A stretch of 64,000 nt of DNA, taken from JABMQW01 sp964439935. GTDB lineage: Bacteria; Fidelibacterota; Marinisomatia; Marinisomatales; TCS56. The notes under the pieces are model-generated. The model was not told where the DNA came from, did no database searches, and was given only the letters and a program-made list of their open reading frames with translations. A program made the position numbers and the translations under genes. Within the stretch, counting starts at the first letter, position 1. Every line of letters begins with the position of its first letter. Of this stretch, positions 36,005-44,620 are shown in pieces. Location: contig CAYTPW010000007.1 of the NCBI GenBank assembly GCA_964439935.1, positions 1 to 64,000 of the forward strand, read 5' to 3'.

Positions 36005-36982
36005 TTAATTATCCAGGATTTGATCCATGACCCAGTTGGTTCGGGCAGCGGTTTCACCGGTACTGGGGCATCTTCCACGGCCATGCAATTGATCGACTAT
36101 CGTTTGAATCAGTGGTCCCTGAATCGTTGCCGGATTAGATAACTCCAATAATTCAGTTCGCGAATTACTGGTAAGAGAGACTGGATCATTGCCAAAGGTA
36201 GCGAAGCTTATCGTACCGCTTGAGCCAACCAGAATAGTCTGATCAAATTTAGTACCGGCGTTGAAATTCCAGATGCCAGTGCCATGAACTCCGGTTATAA
36301 AATAATATGAGCTATTGACCAAATCAGCGACGGTGTAAAGCCCGGCCTGGTTGATGCAGCGACCGCTGGCCTCAGTAATTTGCCCTAAGAAAAACTGAAG
36401 TATATCTATTGTATGGGGTGCCAGGTCTTCAAAATAACCACCCGGTGCGTGTTCCGGATTCAGGCGCCAGGTAACCGGTTTCAAGCTATCTTCTGCTTTT
36501 GGTGGTCGATTGTAAATAGTGTTCACACTGCGGATTGTACCAATCCGGCCATCATCCAGAAGTTGTTTTATTTTAAGAAAACGGGGTAGAGCACGACGAT
36601 AATAAGCTATAAATAGTGGAAGTTTATGCTTTTTATAAGCAGCATTTATTTCCATGCATTCGGCATAATTCATACCCATTGGTTTCTCAATATAAGCTGG
36701 TTTTCCGGCATCGGCCACCGCCAGAGCATATTCCCGGTGATAGCGGGGTGGAGTGGCAATATAGATTGCGTCAATCCCTGTGTCATTTATCAGGTTTCCG
36801 GCATTTTCATACCATTTATCAACACCATGCCGGTTGGCAAAATCCGCCGCAAGATCGCCATTCCGGCGCATTACCGCTACCAGCTTTGAACCGCAAGCCT
36901 GTTGAAACGCAGGTCCGCTTTTAACCTCGCAGACATCCCCGCAACCGATTATTCCCCAACGGATGACTTTAGAAGAAGTCAT
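36005..36982 (-). CDS. Gfo/Idh/MocA family oxidoreductase
   Basis: The 325-residue protein has the N-terminal Rossmann start RWGIIGCGDVCEVKSGPAF, the IATPPRYHREYALAVADAGKPAYIEKPMGMNYAE segment with catalytic Lys in EKP, and a C-terminal alpha-beta domain with APGGYFEDLAPHTIDILQFFLG. It is an NAD(P)-dependent sugar or inositol dehydrogenase-like enzyme. It lies 74 nt upstream of the ROK gene on the same strand, and both point to sugar metabolism. Confidence 0.91.
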   Translation of the reverse strand: MTSSKVIRWGIIGCGDVCEVKSGPAFQQACGSKLVAVMRRNGDLAADFANRHGVDKWYENAGNLINDTGIDAIYIATPPRYHREYALAVADAGKPAYIEKPMGMNYAECMEINAAYKKHKLPLFIAYYRRALPRFLKIKQLLDDGRIGTIRSVNTIYNRPPKAEDSLKPVTWRLNPEHAPGGYFEDLAPHTIDILQFFLGQITEASGRCINQAGLYTVADLVNSSYYFITGVHGTGIWNFNAGTKFDQTILVGSSGTISFATFGNDPVSLTSNSRTELLELSNPATIQGPLIQTIVDQLHGRGRCPSTGETAARTNWVMDQILDN

Positions 36983-37073
36983 TTCTTAATTCCAAAAATT
37001 AACCTGAAGTCACTTTTAAAAAGCACAGCTTCGATTATATTGAGGAAATTTTGCGAGGATAATTTCATTATCA

Positions 37074-38504
37074 TCAACCTTTAATTACAATCAGTGGTAC
37101 CAGTCGAGCAACTTTTTTCGATAATCCGGCTTTATCGGTAGCTTCCACTACAGCAGTAACATCCTTGTAAGCACCGGGTGCTTCCTCTGCAACTCCCCGA
37201 TAAGTAGCGGAACGAATTTCAATTCCAGAACGGGCCAGTGCCTGAATGACCTGCTTACCGCGCCAGAGTTTTTTCGCTTTCATCCGGCTCATTGTCCGGC
37301 CGGCGCCATGGCAGGCGGATGAAAAAGCTTCGTATTTGCTGGAATCAGTACCGGCAAGAATATAAGAAGCGGTTCCCATCGTACCGCCAATCAGTACTGG
37401 CTGACCAAACGGACGCAGATCATTGGGCAGGTCAGGGTGGCCGGGACTAAACGCCCGGGTTGCTCCTTTTCGGTGGACATAGACTGTTTTTCCTTTTCCA
37501 TCGATCGTGTGCTGTTCTTTTTTACAGGTATTATGGGAAACATCATATAGCAGTTTTAATTCAGCTTTTGGTAATACCCGATCAAAGATTTGCCTGACCA
37601 GCTGGGTGAGAATCTGACGATTGGCCATTGCACAATTAATGCCCCCATTCATGGCACCGAAATATTCCCGACCCAGTTTTGATTCTATCGGTGCGCAGGC
37701 CAGCTCCCGATCCGGTAACTTAATTCCGTAACGGGGTGCTTCACTGACCATTCGCTTCAGAAATTCAGTACCAATTTGATGCCCTAATCCCCTTGATCCA
37801 CAGTGAATGCTGATTTTTATATCACCAACCTTTATTCCGAAACCGGTCGCTAAAGTGGCGTCATAAATATCCGTCACCTGCTGGATCTCCAAATAATGGT
37901 TGCCTGATCCCAGTGTTCCCATTTGATTCTGCTGGCGCTTTTTGGCATGATTGGAAATGCTGGCTGGATCGGCTCCTGTCATCTGGCCGTTTTCTTCGAT
38001 TCTTCCCAGATCAGCATGGGATCCGTAATTTTGTTCCACTGCCCAACGAGCACCACCGGACAGCATTGCATTCATCTGTTTGTCGTCCAGATGAATTTTC
38101 CCCTCGCTGCCAACCCCAGCAGGAATATCCCGGGCTAGTTGATCAGCTAATTCTTTTTTTATAGGATGGATGTCTTCAATAGTCAGACCAGTATGCATTG
38201 TGCGGACACCACAGGCGATATCAAAACCGACACCACCAGCTGAGATCACACCGTTAGCCAGGGGATCGAATGCAGCAACACCTCCGATCGGGAATCCGTA
38301 GCCCCAATGGGCATCCGGCATGGCATAAGCAGCTGTTTGAATACCCGGCAGTTTAGTAACATTGACCAGTTGCTGATAAACTTTATCGTCCATCGCCCGG
38401 ATCAAACGGTCATCACTATAAATTATTCCAGTATTTATCTGGCCGGGCTTCGGCTTTAACTGCCATTTATAATCATTGAGCCGGTCCAGCTGTTTCAAGT
38501 TCAT
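37074..38504 (-). CDS. rtcB: RNA-splicing ligase RtcB
   Basis: The 476-residue protein matches RtcB fully: MPDAHWGYGFPIGGVAAFD, GVGFDIACGVR (metal-binding Cys), GSGNHYLEIQ, IHCGSRGLGHQIG, YDVSHNTCKKE, RKGATRAFSPGHPDLP and SSACHGAGRTMSR (catalytic His guanylylated by GTP). It joins 2',3'-cyclic phosphate ends to 5'-OH RNA using GTP and manganese. Its activator archease is encoded next door (52 nt upstream on the same strand). The pair suggests tRNA or rRNA repair; no RtcA or RtcR is visible here. Confidence 0.95.
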   Translation of the reverse strand: MNLKQLDRLNDYKWQLKPKPGQINTGIIYSDDRLIRAMDDKVYQQLVNVTKLPGIQTAAYAMPDAHWGYGFPIGGVAAFDPLANGVISAGGVGFDIACGVRTMHTGLTIEDIHPIKKELADQLARDIPAGVGSEGKIHLDDKQMNAMLSGGARWAVEQNYGSHADLGRIEENGQMTGADPASISNHAKKRQQNQMGTLGSGNHYLEIQQVTDIYDATLATGFGIKVGDIKISIHCGSRGLGHQIGTEFLKRMVSEAPRYGIKLPDRELACAPIESKLGREYFGAMNGGINCAMANRQILTQLVRQIFDRVLPKAELKLLYDVSHNTCKKEQHTIDGKGKTVYVHRKGATRAFSPGHPDLPNDLRPFGQPVLIGGTMGTASYILAGTDSSKYEAFSSACHGAGRTMSRMKAKKLWRGKQVIQALARSGIEIRSATYRGVAEEAPGAYKDVTAVVEATDKAGLSKKVARLVPLIVIKG

Positions 38505-38556
38505 AGCTAGAAATATAATCAGGAAATCGGCTGTGTGAAATAAGAATCAGCTTTTG

Positions 38557-39006
38557 CTATACATCGACAACACATTGAGCCACCCAGGATTGTGGATCCT
38601 GGGAACTGACTTTCAATTCAGTATATGTGGCAGCTTTTACCTCGACCACTGGCTGATGAACTGTCCGATTTAGCGGCTCGCCCCAGATAATTCCTGATAA
38701 ACTGGTGCCGGTTATTTCAACTTTGAAGCTGCCGAATAAATAATTATCGGTTGCCATGTGATAGATCAGTTCGTTTAGCCAGTCCACCAGCAATGCTTCC
38801 AGATCATCAGCTTCACAGTATATTTTGTATTCCTTTTCAGGTCTGATCACGCTGGTGCTGATTACCGCTGTCAAGGCTTTGGCAGCTTGTTCAAAGGCGG
38901 CATCAAGAGTTGGACCGAAACCCCGTACACCAATATCCGCCTGGTGGTGAAAATGTTCCCAACCAACTGGATCAGCGGATATCAAACTACTTTGCCAACG
39001 ATCCAA
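38557..39006 (-). CDS. archease, RtcB activator
   Basis: The 149-residue protein matches archease: EHFHHQADIGVRGFGPTLDAAFEQAAKALTAVI, then EADDLEALLVDWLNELIYHMATDNYLFGSFKV, LSGIIWGEPLN and YTELKV. It speeds RtcB guanylylation and turnover. The start is unsure: TTG 39006 overlaps the SDR gene by 25 nt; TTG 38985 abuts it and removes seven residues. Neither has a strong Shine-Dalgarno sequence. The archease fold usually begins close to the HHQADIG part, so the short form is plausible. Confidence 0.88.
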   Translation of the reverse strand: MDRWQSSLISADPVGWEHFHHQADIGVRGFGPTLDAAFEQAAKALTAVISTSVIRPEKEYKIYCEADDLEALLVDWLNELIYHMATDNYLFGSFKVEITGTSLSGIIWGEPLNRTVHQPVVEVKAATYTELKVSSQDPQSWVAQCVVDV

Positions 39007-39719
39007 TCTGGGATTATCTTAATCAGTGGGACCAGAATGCGCCACTGCCAGGGAAACAGGTAGTTTTTCTTTCCTGCAGTAATCGCCTGTGCGATTTTAA
39101 TTACGGCTGGTTCAACATCCATTAGAAAAGGCATGATCGTTTTGCGAGTGGAGGTCATTGGTGTACGTATGAACCCGGGATAGATAGTAGTAACCTTGAC
39201 ATTGTGAGGAGACAGCGAAAACCGCCAACCATTGGCCATTATGCGTACGGCGGCTTTTGAGGCTGAATACCCGCCGCGTCGGGGTAATGCACGAACGCCG
39301 GCGATTGAGCTGAGCAAGACCACTTGACCATGTTTTTGTTCGATAAATTGGTTCACAAAGGGAAATACTGTATTGGTAATACCCAGCAGATTGATCTGTA
39401 ATATTTCATTGATGCGGGTTGGGTCACCGGATTCCAGATGATCGTCCCCGCTTTTTCCAGCATTGGCGATCAACAGGTCAATACCGGAATTATTGGCAAT
39501 GAAATCATCAGCGGCGTTTTGGCAAGCTTGCTGATCAGTGACATCGAGCTCGTAAATGCATACATCACTACCAAGTTGCCGACATTTATCCGCCACTATT
39601 TCCAAGCGTTCCTTCCGACGGGCAGCCAATCCAAGGCAGGCTTTCCCGCGTGCATAATGATAAGCCAGGTTTTCGCCAATCCCACTGCTGGCACCGGTGA
39701 TGAATATCCTCTGGGGCAT
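38982..39719 (-). CDS. SDR family oxidoreductase
   Basis: The 245-residue short-chain dehydrogenase has the cofactor motif TGASSGIGENLAY, NAGKSG, the catalytic SSIAGVRALPRRGGYSASK (Ser, Tyr, Lys), and IYPGFIRTPMT. It is a cytosolic NAD(P)-dependent oxidoreductase of the DltE/YbbO-like group. It starts in a one-base TAATG overlap with the upstream SDR and its end meets archease, so the four minus-strand genes probably form a unit. Substrate is unknown. Confidence 0.9.
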   Translation of the reverse strand: MPQRIFITGASSGIGENLAYHYARGKACLGLAARRKERLEIVADKCRQLGSDVCIYELDVTDQQACQNAADDFIANNSGIDLLIANAGKSGDDHLESGDPTRINEILQINLLGITNTVFPFVNQFIEQKHGQVVLLSSIAGVRALPRRGGYSASKAAVRIMANGWRFSLSPHNVKVTTIYPGFIRTPMTSTRKTIMPFLMDVEPAVIKIAQAITAGKKNYLFPWQWRILVPLIKIIPDWIVGKVV

Positions 39720-40510
39720 TAGAGCAATCCTTTCACGGCACCGCCATCATGCACTATCGATTGACCGGTAATAAAACCAGCTTGATTGGAACTGATGAAT
39801 GCTGCCAGGGCACCCAGTTCCTCCGGCATTCCCAGACGACCGAGTGGTGTATCCGTACCTAGTTTTTCCCAGGCCTCCTCCATCGTACAGCCATCATCTT
39901 CCATAATGTCATTGACTAGATGCTCTAGTCGATTGGTGCGATGGGGACCGGGAAGCAGGCAATTGACTGTTATCCCATGTGAAGCCAGATCATTAGCGAT
40001 TGTTTTAGCGTAGGCCGTCAATGCCGAGCGCGCAGCATTAGATAAAATCAGACTGTCGATCGGCTGTTTAACCGCCATAGATGTGATGAATATTAGCCGT
40101 CCCCAGCCATTGGCTTTCATTGCTTCCACTACTTGGCTCACCGATGAAACAGCTGAATGAAAATTGGTCTGAAAAGCCTGATTCCAGTCGTCTTTAGTAA
40201 ATTCATTGAACTGGCCACGAGGTGGACCTCCGGCATTGCAAACCAATATATCGGGATCGCCGAATTCTTTGCGGCACTGGCGGAACAAGGTCTGGAGTTG
40301 CAGATGTTTGGAAACATCGCATTGCACGGGGAGAACCGGATTTCCGGTGGTTGCATTGATTTGTGTAGCGGCATTATTCAACTCGCTGGCAGTACGCGCA
40401 CAGATGACAACTTTGGCGCCCTCTGCACTTAAAGCCAATGCCACACTGTAACCTAATCCCTTGGAAGCTGCTTGAACAACAGCGATTTTATCTTTAAGTC
40501 CCAGATTCAT
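39719..40510 (-). CDS. SDR family protein lacking the usual YxxxK motif
   Basis: The 263-residue protein has an SDR Rossmann fold: VVQAASKGLGYSVALAL, LVCNAGGPPRG, NCLLPGPHRTNRLE, and FITGQSIVHDGG at the end. In place of the catalytic Tyr-x3-Lys it reads SLILSNAARSALTAYAK, as in a known subgroup of SDRs with an LSN-x2-R segment. So it may be a different oxidoreductase or have altered chemistry. It is translationally coupled to the classical SDR that follows. Confidence 0.88.
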   Translation of the reverse strand: MNLGLKDKIAVVQAASKGLGYSVALALSAEGAKVVICARTASELNNAATQINATTGNPVLPVQCDVSKHLQLQTLFRQCRKEFGDPDILVCNAGGPPRGQFNEFTKDDWNQAFQTNFHSAVSSVSQVVEAMKANGWGRLIFITSMAVKQPIDSLILSNAARSALTAYAKTIANDLASHGITVNCLLPGPHRTNRLEHLVNDIMEDDGCTMEEAWEKLGTDTPLGRLGMPEELGALAAFISSNQAGFITGQSIVHDGGAVKGLL

Positions 40511-40737
40511 AAATCCTCACAATAGATTTACCGGTTTTAGGATAATTACCTATAGCTAAGATAAGCGCAAATTAACATTTAAGAAAACATGTTGGAGAAT
40601 ATTTCTTAATTGATACTGAATATTGTTATTAGGAAATTGAATAGCTAAATTATATTTTATAGTTAGGTATTACTCATTTGGATATTATTTTAATTTTGAG
40701 TCTTCAAAATCAAACTGTTTATTGAAAGGGGTAAGTT

Positions 40738-41994
40738 ATGCGCATCAAGACATATGTAATATTGCTAATTGGTTTGTTGGCCTTGTCTTGCCAGGATGTA
40801 ATCACCGTACATATCGAAAAAGATCCCGGAACACTGGTTGGCTATGTTTTACCTGCAGACATAAATGCTGTTGTCGAACTACATCAGGGCAAGCTGGTTG
40901 TTGAAACTGATGTTGATACAGATGGATATTTTATATTCGCTGATCTGGATCCTGGTAGGTATCGTTTATTCTGCATTGCGGTCGGATATACTCAATATGA
41001 AAGAAGTGTTACTATATCCGATGGAGAGGTCTACGATACAGGTGAAATCAATCTTATTAATATGCCATACCCGCTTTATTATATATCACCGGCAGATGGT
41101 GCTGTAAACGTTGTAAATAGCTATCATAGTTTAGTAATAAAATTACAATTCAGAGAAAGCATGATTTTTTCCAGTATAAATTCGGCAGTATCGATATATC
41201 CAGATGTAGTTGATTTCGAGATCAGAGATCGCTATTCATCCGGTAGATATAAAGATCAATATCCCAACGGTAGATATTTTGAATGTAGTGGAGTTTTTCT
41301 TTTCGCTACACAGTATACGGTCACAATCGATTCCTCCGCTTCAACTATTGACGGTGAACGAATTGACAATGAGTTTCATTTTTCATTTACCACAGAAGAG
41401 TTTCAAGTAGGATTTAATTTTTATCCCTATACTTATTACGGTGATAATTACATCCGACTGTATTTTAATACCCAAATTAATCCAATTTCAGTCTTGGATT
41501 ATCTGGTCATTAATCCGGAAATACCATATAAATTAGATAATTATTATTTAATAGATAATTACATCAGAATAACCCCACAAATTTCGTGGATTCCCGACAC
41601 AACAATCACGTTTACAATTAAGCAAGGTTTGCCTGATATCTTTAGTGATACACTGGCATATGATACCACATTCTCGATTACAACACCACCACTGGCCATC
41701 CGCGCGACAGACCCTTATCCAGGAATGAACTTTGTCCCAGTTGAAAGCTATGTAATTATTAAAATGAATAATGTCCTTGATGAGATTACGATCGAGTCGG
41801 CCATTGCGATCTCACCGGAAACAGAATTCACGCTATCTACGGATCGCTATGAAGGCACCACCGAATTCATAATTGCTCCCGATTCACTACTAATCGGAGA
41901 AACGACCTATACAGTTATTCTTAACACCAGTTTACGTGATTATTACGGCGGTCGGTTGAAAGAACCCTACACATTGTCCTTCACTACTGAATAG
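40738..41994 (+). CDS. surface lipoprotein with carboxypeptidase-like and Ig-like domains
   Basis: The 418-residue protein has a lipoprotein signal (LLIGLLALSC, Cys near 18), a carboxypeptidase-regulatory-like domain (GTLVGYVLPADINAVVEL..., TDVDTDGYFIFADLDPGRYRLFC) and then three Ig-like Big_5 domains marked by repeated endings FSFTTEE, FSITTPP and LSFTTE. This is a typical lipoprotein of the FCB group that probably sits in the outer membrane. No enzyme motif is seen. GGGG-rich ribosome site precedes the ATG; the gene stands alone between long spacers. Confidence 0.84.
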   Translation: MRIKTYVILLIGLLALSCQDVITVHIEKDPGTLVGYVLPADINAVVELHQGKLVVETDVDTDGYFIFADLDPGRYRLFCIAVGYTQYERSVTISDGEVYDTGEINLINMPYPLYYISPADGAVNVVNSYHSLVIKLQFRESMIFSSINSAVSIYPDVVDFEIRDRYSSGRYKDQYPNGRYFECSGVFLFATQYTVTIDSSASTIDGERIDNEFHFSFTTEEFQVGFNFYPYTYYGDNYIRLYFNTQINPISVLDYLVINPEIPYKLDNYYLIDNYIRITPQISWIPDTTITFTIKQGLPDIFSDTLAYDTTFSITTPPLAIRATDPYPGMNFVPVESYVIIKMNNVLDEITIESAIAISPETEFTLSTDRYEGTTEFIIAPDSLLIGETTYTVILNTSLRDYYGGRLKEPYTLSFTTE

Positions 41995-42249
41995 GGGCGT
42001 GATTCTTATAGCTAACAGAGCAAATATTCCTGATTAATCATACCTGTTCAAATTCTCTATAAACTAGGATTGAAGCGGGGTCCCTACCGGTACATAACCG
42101 TCTCAAAATTTTTCTATCTTTCTATTTTAAACTGGCAATGGAATGTCATGACAAATCCCTTCATTTCATCAAAATAATTTTAGATTGATTAATATATTTA
42201 AAATCATCGTCTTGGGTATCCTTCGACATCGCGCAGGACTGGTTTGTGT

Positions 42250-42268
42250 TTCACCTGTCATTGGTGAA
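42250..42268 (+). promoter_or_regulatory. hairpin with TGTCATT loop, copy 1
   Basis: TTCACC pairs with GGTGAA (six perfect pairs) around the seven-base loop TGTCATT. A second hairpin with the identical loop and a different stem lies 27 nt downstream, about 250 nt before the propeller/transglutaminase gene. Confidence 0.4.
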
Positions 42269-42295
42269 TTCAACGGCTATGTTGAAACCTATTTC

Positions 42296-42318
42296 ATCTC
42301 CTTTGTCATTGGGGAGAT
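42296..42318 (+). promoter_or_regulatory. hairpin with TGTCATT loop, copy 2
   Basis: ATCTCCTT pairs with GGGGAGAT (six Watson-Crick pairs and two G-T pairs) around the loop TGTCATT. The stem differs from copy 1 while the loop is identical, as expected if the loop is the recognised part. Confidence 0.4.
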
Positions 42319-42515
42319 TTTATGAGGGGTTTAATAATGACCTTTTAATACAAACATATTATTTATGCTAGGGTAATAATTGAATTCGGACTTGGAAAAA
42401 TTAATTCCATCATAAAATTCTGTGCTATTTTCAGATTTGGAGTTGCATATTACTGTTGCGACATTTAAGTCTGGTAACTACTTTGATACAATCATTTAGC
42501 CAGGGAGATAGAAAA

Positions 42516-44132
42516 ATGAAAAAGGGCGTAATAGCATTTAGGATTGTATTTGTTGTGCTATTTGTAATGTCTTACACGGTCAGGATTTCGGCCATGACCG
42601 GTGATATTCTTAAATCATTTGCTGCTCCATCTGCTTGTCCAACTGGCTTAGCCTGGAATAATGGATTGCTCTGGATGGCTGACTTGAAAACGGATACGAT
42701 TTACGCAATCAGTGCTGATGATGGTAGCGTGATCCATAGCCTAGCCGCACCGACTTTCCGTCCTCTGGGTCTGGCTTTCGATGGTGAAGGATTGTGGGTT
42801 GTCTGTGGTGAGGAAGAACTTATTTATCGGATACTGCCCGAAACCGGATTAGTAACCAACACTTTCGAATCTCCGGTGAGCAAGCCGACCGGACTTGCCT
42901 GGGATGGTAAGTATCTCTGGGTGGCCAGCCGTTCCGCGGATGAAATTCACCAGATCAGCCCTAAGGATGGAACGACAATTTCATCTTTTCCTGCACCGGC
43001 CGGATATCCGCAGGGATTAGCGTTCGATGGCAAGTACCTCTGGGTGGCCGACCGGATTACCAACCGGATATATATGGTCAATCCCAGAGGCGGCGAAGTT
43101 ATCCTGTTATTCGACGCACCGGCACCCTACGCGGATGGACTGGCCTGGGATGGACAACAGCTATGGAATGTTGATTTCCAGTCTGATTCACTCTATTGCA
43201 TCGTGATTGGTGGTGATGGTCTTTTCCATCGCCAGGAGGAAAAGATTCAACAGGTGGAATTTACCCATGAGGTACGCAATTACGGTCCGGGAACGATGAA
43301 AAGCCTGGATATCTACCTCGCAATTCCGCATTCGCTCCCGAATCAGGATATAATCGACGAACCGGTCTTCAGCTCAGAACCGACGGATTTTCTGATTGAT
43401 CAGTGGGGACAAAAAGTAGCTCATTACCATTTCTCTGGAAAAGAAGCCGGCTCCGTATCAAGTGTCAGTATGACTGTTCAGGCCAAGATGTACGATACAC
43501 GTTGGTTCATCTTCCCTGAAAAATGTGGTAATCTGAAGCAAATACCAAAAACTATCCGATCTGAGTATCTGGTTAATGATGAGAAATTCGATATGGAAAA
43601 TCCTGTTATTAAAAAAGCCATTGAGGCCTGTGTTGGTGATGAGCAGAATCCCTATTGGATAATGCGGAATATATTCAGTCATATTATTGACAACATGTAT
43701 TATGAATTGGCGGGTGGTTGGAATATCGCACCAGCCGTACTGGAGCGGGGCAATGGTTCGTGCTCGGAATATACTTTTGTATTTATTTCCATGTGTCGGG
43801 CGGCAGGAATTCCGGCCCGTTATGCCGGATCGATAGCCATTCGCGGTGACGACGCCAGCCTGGATGATGTTTTCCATCGTTGGGCGGAAGTCTACCTGCC
43901 TGGTTATGGCTGGATACCTGTTGATCCATCACGGGGAGATAAACCTACCCCGGAAGAACAATCTGACGCAATTGGACATCTTAGTAACAGTTGTCTGATT
44001 ACAACAATTGGCGGGGGTGGATCGGATTATCTGGATTGGACCTATAATTCCGCTGAACAATGGACTACGATGGGAAAATGTAAAATTTATACTGAACATA
44101 TCGGTGAATGGAATCCAATAACATCTGATTGA
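42516..44132 (+). CDS. secreted beta-propeller protein with transglutaminase-like domain
   Basis: I start at ATG 42516, which has GGGAGA upstream, instead of TTG 42456; the product has 538 residues. It has a signal peptide, five or six propeller blades of about 43 residues (pattern PTGLAWDGKYLWVAS...IHQISPKDG), a linker, and a transglutaminase-like (papain-fold) domain with the Cys in NGSCSEYTFVFISMCRAAGIPARY, His in FHRWAEVYLPGYGW and Asp in IPVDPSRGD. The three residues fit the Cys-His-Asp triad, so protease or crosslinking activity on a cell-surface or extracellular substrate is possible. The substrate is unknown. Confidence 0.87.
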   Translation: MKKGVIAFRIVFVVLFVMSYTVRISAMTGDILKSFAAPSACPTGLAWNNGLLWMADLKTDTIYAISADDGSVIHSLAAPTFRPLGLAFDGEGLWVVCGEEELIYRILPETGLVTNTFESPVSKPTGLAWDGKYLWVASRSADEIHQISPKDGTTISSFPAPAGYPQGLAFDGKYLWVADRITNRIYMVNPRGGEVILLFDAPAPYADGLAWDGQQLWNVDFQSDSLYCIVIGGDGLFHRQEEKIQQVEFTHEVRNYGPGTMKSLDIYLAIPHSLPNQDIIDEPVFSSEPTDFLIDQWGQKVAHYHFSGKEAGSVSSVSMTVQAKMYDTRWFIFPEKCGNLKQIPKTIRSEYLVNDEKFDMENPVIKKAIEACVGDEQNPYWIMRNIFSHIIDNMYYELAGGWNIAPAVLERGNGSCSEYTFVFISMCRAAGIPARYAGSIAIRGDDASLDDVFHRWAEVYLPGYGWIPVDPSRGDKPTPEEQSDAIGHLSNSCLITTIGGGGSDYLDWTYNSAEQWTTMGKCKIYTEHIGEWNPITSD

Positions 44133-44620
44133 AAAATATATAGTGTTGGGTCTACATGATAAATGAACGGTTCGAGACAGGATTTAGAATGACATCTCAT
44201 GTTTATTCTTTGTCAATTTTGTTTAATAGTTGTTAGCACTAACCTTTCGAAAGTTTCGAACTTGCGCAATGTTTTAGAACTAAATAATCCCCAAAATTGA
44301 ATTATTATTTCAACCTCAATATCATTTGCGATGGAAAATTTATAACCTGGTATGGTGACAGAAGTCAAATGGGTGCGGTACAAAAACCTAGAACTAAGAA
44401 CCTGGAACCTAAAATTTATCTACACTTTTTCCACTCACTCCCGTCCCCTATCTTCCTAATGAGTGGTCCCAAATCATCACGAACTACAGGTAAATCATAT
44501 AGTATCTCAAATGTTTTGGCCAGTACTGATCTGGTGATTGAAAGCACTGGAATACTAATCAGGTAATGATGAAATTCAGGGTGGAAAATTTTAATAATCA
44601 ATAATAAAAGTGGGTAAAAA
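44133..44620. other. 488-nt spacer with a degenerate tandem repeat
   Basis: No convincing gene. At 44385-44412 a 14-base unit occurs twice (AACCTAGAACTAAG, AACCTGGAACCTAA). Frames over the repeat on either strand (44297-44566, 44416-44601) have no family features. The short reading frames may be remnants. Confidence 0.5.

Larger units (their letters stand above)
41995..42515. other. 521-nt spacer with two related hairpins
   Basis: No gene is evident. The notable content is a pair of hairpins with the same loop at 42250-42268 and 42296-42318 (listed separately). The rest is AT-rich with no U-tract terminator for the upstream lipoprotein. Confidence 0.55.
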
